64,000 bases of DNA from NCBI GenBank assembly GCA_037013685.1, contig CM072902.1, forward strand, positions 12,690,747-12,754,746, written 5' to 3'. The DNA is from Acridotheres tristis (lineage: Eukaryota; Chordata; Aves; Passeriformes; Sturnidae). The notes below the pieces were generated by a model. The model worked only from the letters and a program-made list of their open reading frames with translations. It did not search any database and was not told the DNA's origin. This document shows, piece by piece, positions 11,915-22,270 of the stretch; within the stretch, counting starts at the first letter, position 1, and the number at the start of each line of letters is the position of its first letter. The translations under genes were made by a program, and so were the position numbers.

Positions 11915-12272
11915 GGGTGAAACACAGGTGGGGCAAACACAGGTGGGGCAAAATGGGCACAGGTGGGATGAAATACAGGTGAGGCAAAGACGGGTGGGCC
12001 CAGGTGGGGCAAACACAGGTGGGGCAAAATGGACACGGGTGAGACAAAATGGGCACAGGTGGGGCAAACACAGGTAGAGACAAAATGGGCACAGGCGGGG
12101 CAAACAAAGGTGAAACAAAATGGGCACAGGTGAGACAAATAGGTGAGACGAAATGAGCACAGGTGAGACAAAATGGGCGCAGGTGACACAAACACAGGTG
12201 AGACGAAAGGGGCCCAGGTGAGACAAACACAGGTGAGACAAACACGGGTGAGACAAAATGGGCCCAGGTGTT
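11915..12272. repeat. Minisatellite rich in CAGGTG (E2-box) motifs
   Basis: Tandem units alternate between a form like CACAGGTGGGGCAAA (15 bp) and a form like CAGGTGAGACAAAATGGGCA (20 bp). I count 14 copies of CAGGTG and one CAGGTA, all in the same orientation, with a few sites degenerated to CGGGTG, TAGGTG or AAGGTG. CAGGTG/CACCTG is the E2-box bound by ZEB and SNAI repressors and by some bHLH factors. The array ends about 1.1 kb before the coding start at 13371. Minus-strand open frames full of Cys/His/Pro/Leu through it are repeat artefacts. Confidence 0.93.
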
Positions 12273-12381
12273 TCGCGGTGTGTTTCTCTCTGCTTGGAGA
12301 GGAACTCGCACAGGGCAGTCCCGTTTTTGGACAGGGCTCTTTTCTTTGTTCTTTGCGGTTTTTACCTGCGCTCTGCCCAGC

Positions 12382-12391
12382 CGGGGCGGGA
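12382..12391 (+). promoter_or_regulatory. GC box (Sp1/KLF-type)
   Basis: The GGGGCGGGAC motif is a classical Sp1/KLF site near the upstream edge of the CpG island. A second GC-box-like stretch (GGGCGGGCC) lies near 13333. Motif match only. Confidence 0.45.
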
Positions 12392-12590
12392 CCGCTCCGT
12401 CCATCCCTCGGCTCCGGGGCTCTCCTCGCTTCTGTGGCCGCTCCTGCAGCCCCTCAGAGTCCTTTCCAGCCCCTTCCAGCCCTTCTTTCATTCCTCACCG
12501 CCCCGGGCGCTGGGTGCGGGTCCCGCTCCATCCCTCCCTCAGCCGTGAGTCCCCGTCCCCTCACGCCCCTGAGGGTGGGGCTCGGCGGTG

Positions 12591-12640
12591 CCCCCTCCCT
12601 CCCTCCTTCCATCCCTCCCTCCATCCGTCCCTCCTTCCTG
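12591..12640. repeat. Short CCCT/CCTT/CCAT pyrimidine microsatellite
   Basis: Irregular CCCTCCCTCC, CCTTCCATCC and CCATCCGTCC units give a continuous pyrimidine-rich tract within the CpG island. Such tracts occur near vertebrate promoters and may adopt non-B structure. Confidence 0.85.
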
Positions 12641-12854
12641 CCAGGGAAAAGTGTGTGAGCGCGGCGCGGCCGCGGCCCCTCAGAAAGGCGGCGGGAGCGG
12701 CGGAGGGCGCTCGGGGCCGTGGGGACGCGCCGGCCGCGCCGCTTCCCGCACCTTCCCGTCCCGCTGCTCACCCGCTTCAAAAGTTTTGCCCAGGGAACGT
12801 CAGCGGTGCCCGCCCGAGCACCCAGCATGGGCACTGCCCGTGCCCGCCGGGGTT

Positions 12855-13257
12855 AGCGCGGGGCGCGGAGCGGAGGACGCGGAGCCGCGCCGAGAACGCG
12901 GAGCGGTGCGGAGGGCGCGGAGCGGAGCGCGGAGCCGCGCTGAGAACGCGGAGCGGAGCGTGGAGCCGCGCTAAGGACGCAGAGCCGCGCTGAGAACGCG
13001 GAGCGGTGCGGAGGGCGCGGAGCGGAGCCGTGCTGAGAACGCGGAGCGGAGGACGCGGAGCGCAGAGAACGCGGAGCGGAGTGCGGAGCCGCGCTGAGGA
13101 CGCGGAGCGGAGGACGCGGAGCGGAGCGCAGAGAACGCGGAGCGGAGCGCGGAGCCGCGCTGAGAACGCGGAGCAGAGAACGCGGAGCGGAGCGCGGAGC
13201 CGCGCTGAGAACGCGGAGCGGAGAAGGCGGAGCGGAGCGCTGAGAACGCGGAGCGGG
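12855..13257. repeat. Promoter-proximal GCGGAGC/GAGAACGCGG repeat array
   Basis: Tandem units of about 20-35 bp are built from GAGAACGCGGAGCGG, GCGCGGAGCCGCGCTGA and GGACGCGGAGCGGAG. The array ends within about 15 bp of the upstream ORF and about 115 bp of the main start codon, so it may be transcribed as 5' UTR. It is open in several frames on both strands (Arg/Ala/Ser-rich shadow frames). It resembles the 6280-6510 repeat in composition and motif. Confidence 0.92.
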
Positions 13258-13272
13258 CCCGCGCTCGGAGCC

Positions 13273-13302
13273 ATGGAGCGGGCGGCGGGCACGCAGAGCT
13301 AA
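13273..13302 (+). CDS. Upstream ORF of 9 codons in the putative 5' UTR
   Basis: ATG in strong Kozak context (G at -3, G at +4) encodes MERAAGTQS and stops at TAA, 68 nt before the main ATG. It lies in a different frame from the main start. A short uORF with good context would be expected to reduce initiation at the main start or make it regulated. This holds only if transcription starts upstream of 13273, which the sequence alone cannot show. The surrounding bases are a near-copy of the main start region. Confidence 0.4.
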   Translation: MERAAGTQS

Positions 13303-13370
13303 CGGCGGAGGAGCCCCCGGAGCCCCGGGGCCGGGCGGGCCGTGCCCCGGCCCCTCGGGCGCCCCTCGGC

Positions 13371-13416
13371 ATGGCGCGGGCGGCGGGGCTGCTGCTCGGA
13401 GCGCTGCTGTGCGGAG
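13371..13416 (+). CDS. First coding exon, signal peptide of an unidentified secreted or membrane protein
   Basis: The ATG has a good Kozak context (G at -3 and +4). The 46-nt coding segment reads MARAAGLLLGALLCG plus the first base of the next codon: a short positive N-region (Arg3), a leucine-rich hydrophobic core and small residues near the end. This is typical of a signal peptide entering the secretory pathway. The exon stops at GGAG followed by GTAAGC, a good 5' splice site, giving a phase-1 intron. Reading through the donor hits TGA at 13443-13445, as expected of intron. Signal-peptide exons ending in phase 1 are frequent in immunoglobulin-superfamily and other extracellular proteins. 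The mature protein lies outside what I can identify, so the gene cannot be named. The CpG island around it supports a real promoter and first exon. Confidence 0.7.
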
Positions 13417-13422
13417 GTAAGC
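13417..13422 (+). other. 5' splice donor of intron 1
   Basis: GTAAGC preceded by GGAG matches the vertebrate donor consensus (MAG|GTRAGT) except at the last position. It marks the end of the signal-peptide exon and the start of a phase-1 intron. Confidence 0.65.
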
Positions 13423-16400
13423 TGCGCGCAGCGGGCACCAGTTGATCGCGCACGGGCGGCTCCGGCTCCTTGCCGAGCCCGGCGCTGCTGTCAGCCGTGT
13501 GAACTGAGCTACCCCTTCCTCCTCTTCTTTCCCCTGCTTTTCCTTTAAATCCTGCCTCTCTCTGCTGCTTTCTCCCTCGCCGTTTATGTGGATGGTGGGA
13601 AACCTGGCGAGCTTGCGTTTGTTTAAGATGAGAAACGGGCGAAGTTTACTTTGGTCCTCAGCGATGGCGATTTTACAGACGCGTGTTAATAATTACTGCG
13701 TGGTGTTAAAGGAGCTTCTCTGTGGGAGGGGGTGTCCCAGAGCCAGCTTGGAGCGGGATTTGGGCAGCGGTGAGAGCTCCAGGAGCAGCGCGGTGACAGT
13801 GTTGGGGAATAGCGTCCTTTAAATTAAATTGGAACTGGAAGAGCTGTCACCTGGGTTGGACACGATGCTTGTTATCTTGATTAAAGGGACAGCTGAGGAG
13901 CAGGCTTGGCTTAGACGAGAGGTCATTTGAATGATCTGCCGGTTTTTCTCATCGCTGAACTTCTGTGATGAGCGAGTTCCTTTGACAAAGGCAGATCCCC
14001 TCTGAAGTGACTCAGGGATGCACACGGTGTTTGCTCCCAAGGGGGATCTCTGTGCCGAACAGTGGGTGACTGCCGTGTCTCAGCACTTCTTGTTGCCTTG
14101 CTCACACGGAACATGATGGTTGTGGATGTTTATTAATTAACCCGTGCCCTCCTCCCCGTCTGGGTGCGGAAATACATTAAGCTATCGGCAATGCCTGATG
14201 CTGTTGCCATTCCTAGGAATAAAAACATAAAATTTCCCGTTATCCTGTGCTGGTATTAGGTATTATCCTGCTGCTCTTTCACTGTGGTAAGAAGATTACT
14301 CCTAAAAGACTCCGCATTGTTTAGCTGGGTCCAGTCTTGCAGTTGATTGTGGAGGCAGCCGTGAGAGACACGGAAATGTCTCAAGGGTGAAGCGAGAGCG
14401 GAATCAGCAGCAATTAATTCATGGAGGGGCTTTTCCCACCCCAGCCGGCAGGGAAAACGAAGTACTTGGCAGAAAATTGCGTGGCCTCTTAATGCCGGTC
14501 ATTTCAGCGTGCATTAAAGCTCTGATGGGCAGCCCGGTGACGCTCGGAAAGTGCCGGTGTGAGGAGCCCAAAATGCAGGTTTCTGTCCCGATTGCTGTAG
14601 CCTGGAGGTGAGGGTTGTGTCAGTCCCAGGGACTGCGGGGATTGGGGTTTGTGAAGAGCTCCTGGCGTTTTGTGGGGCTGCTCTGACGGTCACGGGCGCA
14701 TCCTCTGCAGTCAGCTCAATACCGGGTTAGTGTATGGGCACTTCTCCGTGGAAGTGTTTATACAACAGAAATAAGCGGTTATAATCCTTCATAAAAGTAG
14801 GAGAAAGGTGCTACAGGGAGAGTCTGTGAGCAAACCAACTCCTCCAGCCGTTAGTCCCTGCTGGAGCCTGGCTCAGCCTTGTCTCAGCCACGCAGAATTT
14901 GGGAGCGATGCCCCAGCCAGCCCCAACCCCGGGCTCTGCCCTGCCAGAAGAAAAGACCAAATATTACTTTTCCTCCGGGGAAGAAAAGCAGAGCTTCTGA
15001 GCTGGGAGTTGGCCTCTCAGCATTGTTGGGCACTGTATGATTTAGAAAAGAGCCACTTAATTAAACTTATTTAATAAGGTGTTTGTATAGTTTCCTGCGG
15101 AGCCTTAATGAGCGTTTCATTTGCGCTCCCCTCGTGTATTTGCACTCTCTTTGTTGGCGTGTGACGATAGTGATTGTTCTTGAGAGCTAAAGTCCAACTA
15201 AATGAAAGTCACTTTATAGCTCGCAAGCAAAAACGTTTGTAAATGTGCTGAGAAACTTAGTGTTATAGACAAGTTGTCGTTTGCTATTTAAAGAGCTATA
15301 TTTACTTCTCTAAACTCATTAGCATCTCCTATCAGGCTTGAATTTCTAAGAAAATTCTCCTGAAATGTTGCCTTAGGCCTCAGTGTGCCATTATGCTGAG
15401 GTTATTATCTGGCCAATAATGTTAATTCATTCAATCTCAAGAAAGAAGCTTGGCATTTAATTTAAGCCGTGCCTCTAGTCAGACCAGGATGTATAAAAGT
15501 CAGTGTGCAAAAGTGCTCTCACATTTAGGTGCAAGCACGTGTTTTACATACCAATTATTGGATGGCTGGTCCTTAGGTGGAGAGGATGTGTGTGAAATTG
15601 TATTTACATAAGTAAATCCCAAGTGTATATATATTCCTTTCAGGAAATGACCTCTTTTCAGCAAAGTGCTAATGCATGTGCTTAAGCCCCTTTATAGCCT
15701 ATAGGAGGTATTCATGAGCTTGAGGGAAGATTATTTATTTATTTTAATAGCTTTTCTGAGGCAGAGCTTAAATGTGAGCACACGTGTACAGATTTACTTC
15801 ATTTAGGAATGGATAGAAAGTGGGAATCTTCATTTTCCTATTAGTGAGCTAGGGCAAGTGCAGTAAGCCCTAAAAAAGCATTTAAGGATGCACAGCTAGA
15901 GAACTGATTTGTGTGCCCAGGCATCTGTAAGTGCAAGCAAGAGTTGAGCAGGAGCTGCTGTCGAAGGTGCACGGAGTGAGCAGGACTTTAGCTCCAGGAG
16001 CAGGTTTGAGCCCAAATGCAAACACAGCTGTGCATCCGTGGGTTGGCACAGCACCTGCCAGGGTTCTGCTCTGCTCTTCTCATCCCACAGCCCTGCACAA
16101 CGTCCTTGGTGTAGTCACACTGCACTGGACACTCACTGAGGCTCTTCATCTTGAATATTGTTTCATTCTGATTTTAAGTTAATCAAGCAGCAAGGTTTCT
16201 TTACGTCTTACTGTGGAAGTTCAGTAGCATGGCATACCCGACTGTTATGGAAAACTTCCTAAGTTTCCTTTTTCTCAATTTCATCACGTTAGTGCTAGCC
16301 AAGAGCACAGCAGGAACTTGCATTATGTTAAATTATAGCTGCCTGGAGTTTTTGTAAGTGGCTAATCTCTCTTCTGGATAGAACCCTTTCAAAATGGAGA

Positions 16401-19400
16401 TAGTGCTATTAATATTCCACTTTACTTTGTTTTCATATTTGATAGTAGATCAAAGTTTATTAGACACTGTACTTACCTAGTAAAACACCCAGCAGTTGTG
16501 CTACAAATGGCTGTTCAAAGCTGCTTCTAAGTGCACGACTGTGATATAAAATATCATCCCTGTAATCTTTTCTAATGCATAAATGTGTGTCTGGCTCTTG
16601 AATTGCAGAACTAAGTACCTGTGTGAAATTAAGTACTAAACAGCACAATGTTGTTTTCCTAGATGGCCAAATATTAGTAAGTATTGACAAATTCTGTTCG
16701 TTGCAATGAAGGGATGGGGTTTTATTGTGAATTGGGATTTAGTTCCTTGTTTTTAAACTCTGATGATAAAGCAGAATTTCAACACTACTGAAAAGGTGGC
16801 TTGTAAGGAATAGCCAGAAACTCTGTAATGGCAATTTTGCCAAAAGCGTTGGAATATGAACTTTCCTGGTTTAGAGTTTTTAAGGCAATGCCCAGCGCAG
16901 TAAATCTTCCATAGCTTTTGTTCCCAGGTGTGGTTAAGGTTGTGTCTGTCTAAGACAGTTAAGTGACAAATAGGAAAATTAAACCCTGCAGTCTCTAGGG
17001 TGTGATCATGCCATTATTTCTTGTGCAGAATGCCAGTTTTCTCCAGGGCTTTGGTAAACTCGTTAATTTACTTATAAGCTGCATGCAAGTTTGTCCTGCC
17101 ACAGTGAAATTTTGGCAGTGCTTCGTGTCTGGCAGGCTCCACTAGATGTGTCCCAGCTATTCCCAGAGAGACAAAAAGCATATTATGATAAAAGATGTGA
17201 AATGGCAACAAGTTGAGAGAGCTGGTGTGTAAGGGCAGGAATGGAAAACCATCCATGGGATGTTAAAGAGGGAAACTGAGGCTGTGAGGAAAAGCAGATT
17301 CGTGGTGTGGGTGACTTGCAGTCCCAGCTGTGCATCCAATTCCACACAGGAGGGGGTTTGGTGTAAGGAAGGCTGCCAGCAGGAGCTGGACCTGCTCTCT
17401 GCTGTCAGGGTTAGCACTGCCTTGCTGGTTTTGTCAGTCCTTTTCCTCTTTCTCTCTTATCCACTGTGATTGCCACTTTGGTGAAAGATTTGACCCTGGT
17501 TCGGCCACCTTGTCCAGTGGGACTTTTTGGTTTGTTTAGTGTCTAAACACTCCAGTGATAAAAATTCAGGCAATATTAATAGGATGCTGTGAAGTGTTAG
17601 CTTAAGGTATTTGGCTGAAATTTCACTTGCCTGCCCTTCATGGTCATTAGCAATAACTTTCTGGCCAGAAAAGTTGTTTTTGTCTCGTTCAAACTCTTGT
17701 CCTGACTTGCTCTTAGAGGCCTGAGTCCTTTATATTTCATTCAGCCTTCCTTACAGCCTCAGTACCCTGGCAAAACAGTTTCACAGTGTTCAGCTCTTCA
17801 AGCAGTTGTACTGTTTTGTGTTCTGTGGACTGGCTCAGGCTCTAGTGACAGATGTGACCCCTTTGAAACAGGGACGGACAAATGGTGCATTGAAAGTTCA
17901 TAGCTTCTGCAGTCTCCTCACTTAGAGGTATCTGCTAAAAGCCTGCGGATGCATCTCGCTTTGGAAAGAATTTCAGCCCAGCAGTGCCTGTGTTTTAGTT
18001 AGCAAATGGAAATACTCTCTCTTTATCTATTTGTTCACATTTTTTTGGGTCAATACACAGCCTCAGGGTCAGCATTTTTCTTTTCAGCTGTATCCAGTGA
18101 AATGACCCAGTGAGTGTACTCTTCTATTTACCTTGCTAGTCTAAAGCATATTAATCTGCAGAGCTTGGATTCCATAAACAAAGTGTCATGCCCATCACGA
18201 AAATTACAGGCAGCTTTGCAGCCCTGGTCAGTGAAGTGAACTTTTCGTTAGGGAAGTGCATTTGGGACTAAGTGGTTCTTTGCCACTACACTTAAGAAAT
18301 GTGCTAATGTCTTCCTGTTGCAGGCTGACGTGGTGGCTCAGTAACTTTGTGCTTGGAGACAGCCTTTTCTGGCTTTTTTTTTTTTTTTTTTTTTCTTGAA
18401 TAGCAGAGATCATGCTAATTGTAGTGTCACTGTCATTAGGCAAGGCCTTCTCTTACAGCTGTGCAGTTTTAGCAGCTGGACAGATGTGAGCAGCCAGACA
18501 AGTCCCCCTAAAGTGGGCACTTTATTGTACCCTGCTGCAAGAATTTAACCTGGTTTTTCCTTCCACGGGGGTTACAAGTGTCATGGGTCATTTTTTGTTA
18601 ATAATTTCTTCTCACATCCTGTTTTTAGTATTCTCCCATTGCTGTAAAGCTGCAATAATTTTGTAGAAGTGCAGTGGGAAATTTAAGATATTTTTATCAT
18701 AATTATGTTAATGGCTGTTGCCAAGATTTCTGTGTTTGGTGCTTTTAATTGTTTCTATAAGACCACCATTCCTGCTAGAAGTGACTTGCTCTTTCCAATA
18801 CCATGGAGCCAACAGTAAGCCCCAAAACAGTGGTTAGGAATTAGAAAGTAAAGTTTGAGAAAGTTACTTATTTATTAAAAAAAACAACCCGAAACCAAAA
18901 TTTGAAATAAATTTTTACTTTTGGACAAAAAAAAGGGACTGAGTACCTTTAAAAATCAGATTTTCTGTGCCCAAAGAGGAAAGCTGAAGTAAATAAAAGG
19001 AAAGCTGATGTCCCCTGATGCTGGTACAACAGAGTGGTTGGACCCTGGATTTTTCTCATTTACTGCATCAAGCAGTCCCAGGGTGTGGATGCTGAACTAT
19101 CCCCACCAATGTGTTCAATGTTTTATTGCTTGGGTAACTGCTGCACTTTGCTGCTTGGTACCGTTTTTTCAACTGCTCTTCATTTGAAAACATTTTTGAA
19201 ACTGATGGAATTTGCAAGACAAATTGCTTTTAAAAATTGGGCTTGCATCCCAAATTTACTTAGATGATTCTCTATTTTTGGTGAGCTGTTTCACATGAAG
19301 TGACCATTTTGACTTCAAGCAGATGTATTCAGATCCAAACTGACAGATATTCTATGAATGTTTTTTTGGAATGCTGTATTGCTGTTACAGAAATGAGCTG

Positions 19401-22139
19401 TTTAACTGTGATGAAAAGATTTGTGGTTCCAAACGACTTCTGCAAATCACTGTAACTTCACATAACCATTTAATTTTTCCTTCTGATTAAGAGTACAAGT
19501 TAACTTTTGAAATGTTTGTTTCTGTCCTTGTGAAATTCCATTTTCTAACCGCTTGTATTGCCTGGGGGTGCTGTTCCTTACCAGCTCGAGCCAATGGAAA
19601 TCGATGCTGCCAGATTTTCTGCCCTCTCCCAAACTCAGCTCCTCTCTTTTTGTGCCAACCCTGGTGTGTCTTTGATTCCTTGGAAACTGCTTCAGGGGAG
19701 ATAAAGCACAGAAAATACTTTTATTTTTTTTTCAATAAAGGGTGAGTTTGTATCACCTTGGGATCAACTTACTGCTTGAATAAGCAAGAAGAGGGGAGGG
19801 ACAGCAGAGCTGAGCTGGTCCTGCAGCCCAGCATTGCAGTGGTATGGCTTTAATTTGTCCCTGGGACACTCCAGCAAAAAAAAAAAAAAGGGATTGTTCT
19901 GGGAGTTGCTTACATCATACATCCACTGCAGGATATTAAACACTGAGAGGTTAGAGAACACGAGAGGCACTCTGGAAACGATGCAGCTTTGATTTCTGTG
20001 TCGTTTTTTCTCATTTTGCTGGTTCTGTATCATGTTGAACAAATAAAAGTGAGGCTTGCATTAATACACTGCCATTTCCTCATGCAGGTAGAATGTGCTT
20101 TTTGATGCTTAAGATAAAAAACTATTTTCCTGAGCTCAAACCAAGCACACACCATCACCACCTCCACAACAAACCAAAAAAAGCCCAAACCCCTGAGTTT
20201 CTTGCACTCTTATTTCAAACAGGATTGGTAGCACTATGTCTTATTAGAGTTGTCATTAGGAGAGTTTGGTTTTAGTTTCTTATAAATTCCCCAACCATTA
20301 ACTGTTTCAGCTAAAGTATTCCGTGCCAAGCATCTGCCTCAGATTGAATAAATTTTTTTTTTTTCTTTCTTTTCCAGAACTTCAGCCAAGAATTCAGTGG
20401 TTTACAAGAACAGAGCTCATGGAGAGGGGCGGGGGGTAGAAACTCTGGGTTTTCCTTTGTTTAAAAATAGTTGCTGACCTTTTGTTTGAGAAGCACTGGT
20501 ACCCTGCTGAAACATGCCAGGAGGAGACTCGGGAGATTGCTGAGAAAACAATCCAGGGGTGATTTGATGGGATGTCAAGTTAGCAACATTTGAAAGGATA
20601 ATTTTGCTTCTGACAGGGGGAAAGAGTCAGGGTGTCCTTCGAGCTAAAACCTGTGGGAATTGCTGGGCAGTGCCACATTTCCCTGCAGCAGTGTGAGCTG
20701 TGGGCAGGGGCAGTGCCCATCTCCAGGATGCTCTGCTGGAGGAGAAGCAGAGTGCACAGGTGAGCACACACCTTGTGTGCTGCTCCAGAGCCCCTCCTAA
20801 CCAGGTGGGACCTCCCTCAGTGGCCACGGAGCCAGGCCCTCCTGCTCTGTGATTGAATTACCAGTTTGAATCCCTGAATTATCAATGAATTATCAGTCAT
20901 TGGAGATGCCATGGGATTTGTTTGCAGCCTGGATCCTGACCAGTGGCCTGGATTTGCTGGGCTGCTGAGGTGTGTTAGATCCAAATGCTCATTTTCAGCC
21001 CTCTTTGTGTTGGTGCTGTGGGTGTGCTGATGGAAAATAATTATTCCTTATCCATCTTTGTTCTTTTAAATCATTTTTTCACGACTTGAAGTGGTGGGTT
21101 TTTTTTTTTACTTTCTAATTTCATATCTCTGGAAACAGCCAGAATGTTTGATTTTTGCACTGTAGAATCAAATGACCTCTCGCTCTGCTGGCACGAAATA
21201 AAGGGTAGCAAATAGAATAAATAACTACTGTGGGGAAGTTAATATAGTATTGACTTCTCAATACCTGCTAATTTTCACTGATGAGAACGTGGGGGAAGAG
21301 GGAGATTGAATTTGGCTGCCCCTTAGTGAGGGGTGGATGCCTACTTGTGAATAATATCCTAAAAACTCACGAGGGTTTCAATTTTGCTACAGATTTATGT
21401 ACAATCTTGTAGAACATCGATTTGTATTACAGCTTTGTCATACTTCATAGTGTTTGTTGTTAATCCTTGCATTCCCACATTTTTAATGATGAGTTTAATC
21501 TGGGTTTTCTCTGTCTGCTCTTTTGGTGGGATGTGAAAGCTGATGTTTCCTGGCTCCAGCTGTGCAGCGTTGAGCTGTTTGGGTAGGAGAGGTGCTGCTC
21601 TCAGTGCACAGCTGTCCTTTGGGGTTTAGACTCCACTCACACAGGGTGCGGGTGCTGCAGCCACGTTTTCTGGGCCGTGTCTGAGCTGTGAGAGGCTTGT
21701 TGGGTGACTTGGTGTGTGCCAGGCTCTGGCACCCATAGGCAAGGAGAGCTGCAGTGCCTGACCTGAGTGTGACACCTCTGCCTCCTGCTGTGCCTTCAAA
21801 TATTGGTCTTTTAGATGGCCTTGCTTTTACTGTTCAAAGTAAGAAGTTGTGTTTTATTTGGCAGATTGACTAATTGCTGTATTTTCCATCTTTTATAGGT
21901 GCTCAAAAAGACAGTGTTTTATGACAGATGTTACTGAGCTCATAATGCATCAAATGCCTTTGTGCTTCTCTTCTTCATAATTATACCCTTGATAATTTCA
22001 GAAAGAAATCTATTAAAGGGATTGAGAGATAGGGAGCTCTCTTCCCTTGTATATGTGTTGAACATGCTCCCTTGTCACTCCATCGCAGTGAGAAAAGGGA
22101 AGAGCAAGGAATTCGAAGTGGTGTTGCCTAGTTTCTGTA
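13423..22139 (+). other. Probable intron 1, first part; no exon seen
   Basis: After about 13500 the sequence loses CpG density and becomes ordinary AT-moderate DNA. Open frames are short and lack recognisable domains. A T21 run lies at 18374-18394. Assignment to intron rests only on the upstream donor. Confidence 0.5.
18374..18394. repeat. Poly(T) tract, 21 nt
   Basis: Uninterrupted T run. No adjacent element that would explain it as a retroposon tail was recognised. Confidence 0.95.
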
Positions 22140-22270
22140 ATTCTCTGCCCAGCTGTATGTGCAGATGTGAGTGCTGAGGTAACCTGTCAGATCTCGTTTG
22201 TTCATCTGTAAAATGGAAATCACTGTAGTACTTGATTACCTTTTTGTTATCATAGTGTGGATAGGAAAAA
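22140..22270 (+). mobile_element. MIR-like ancient SINE relic
   Basis: The hallmark TTCATCTGTAAAATGGAAAT at 22201-22220 matches the MIR core segment TCATCTGTAAAATGGGGAT. Around it lie CTCTGCCCAGCTGTATGTG upstream and TGTAGTACTTGATTACC downstream, corresponding in order to the MIR segments around CTCTGCCACT...CTGTGTG and AATAGTACCTACC. The same order and strand over about 130 bp argues against chance. It is highly diverged. Confidence 0.6.

Larger units (their letters stand above)
12300..13500 (+). promoter_or_regulatory. CpG-island promoter and 5' UTR region
   Basis: The sequence is dense in CpG from about 12350 to 13450, with GC boxes and no clear TATA box, as expected of a dispersed-start vertebrate promoter. 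It leads directly into a well-formed first coding exon at 13371-13416 with a consensus splice donor, which supports promoter function on the + strand. The transcription start cannot be placed by eye. A repeat array (12855-13257) occupies the region where the start site or 5' UTR would be expected. Confidence 0.75.

Noticed and set aside
11658..12491. 277-codon minus-strand open frame rich in Cys, His and Pro
   Set aside because: The periodic residues come from the CAGGTG minisatellite. The spacing follows the DNA repeat and no zinc-finger pattern is present.
13371..13416. Naming the gene as a particular adhesion receptor, for example of the CAR/CTX immunoglobulin family
   Set aside because: The small leader and phase-1 junction are compatible with that family, but 15 signal-peptide residues are not diagnostic and no downstream domain was found.
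12777..13453. Minus- and plus-strand Arg/Ala/Ser-rich open frames across the promoter
   Set aside because: They are shadows of the GCGGAGC repeat array. The frame chosen for the first exon is instead supported by start context, signal-peptide character and the splice donor.
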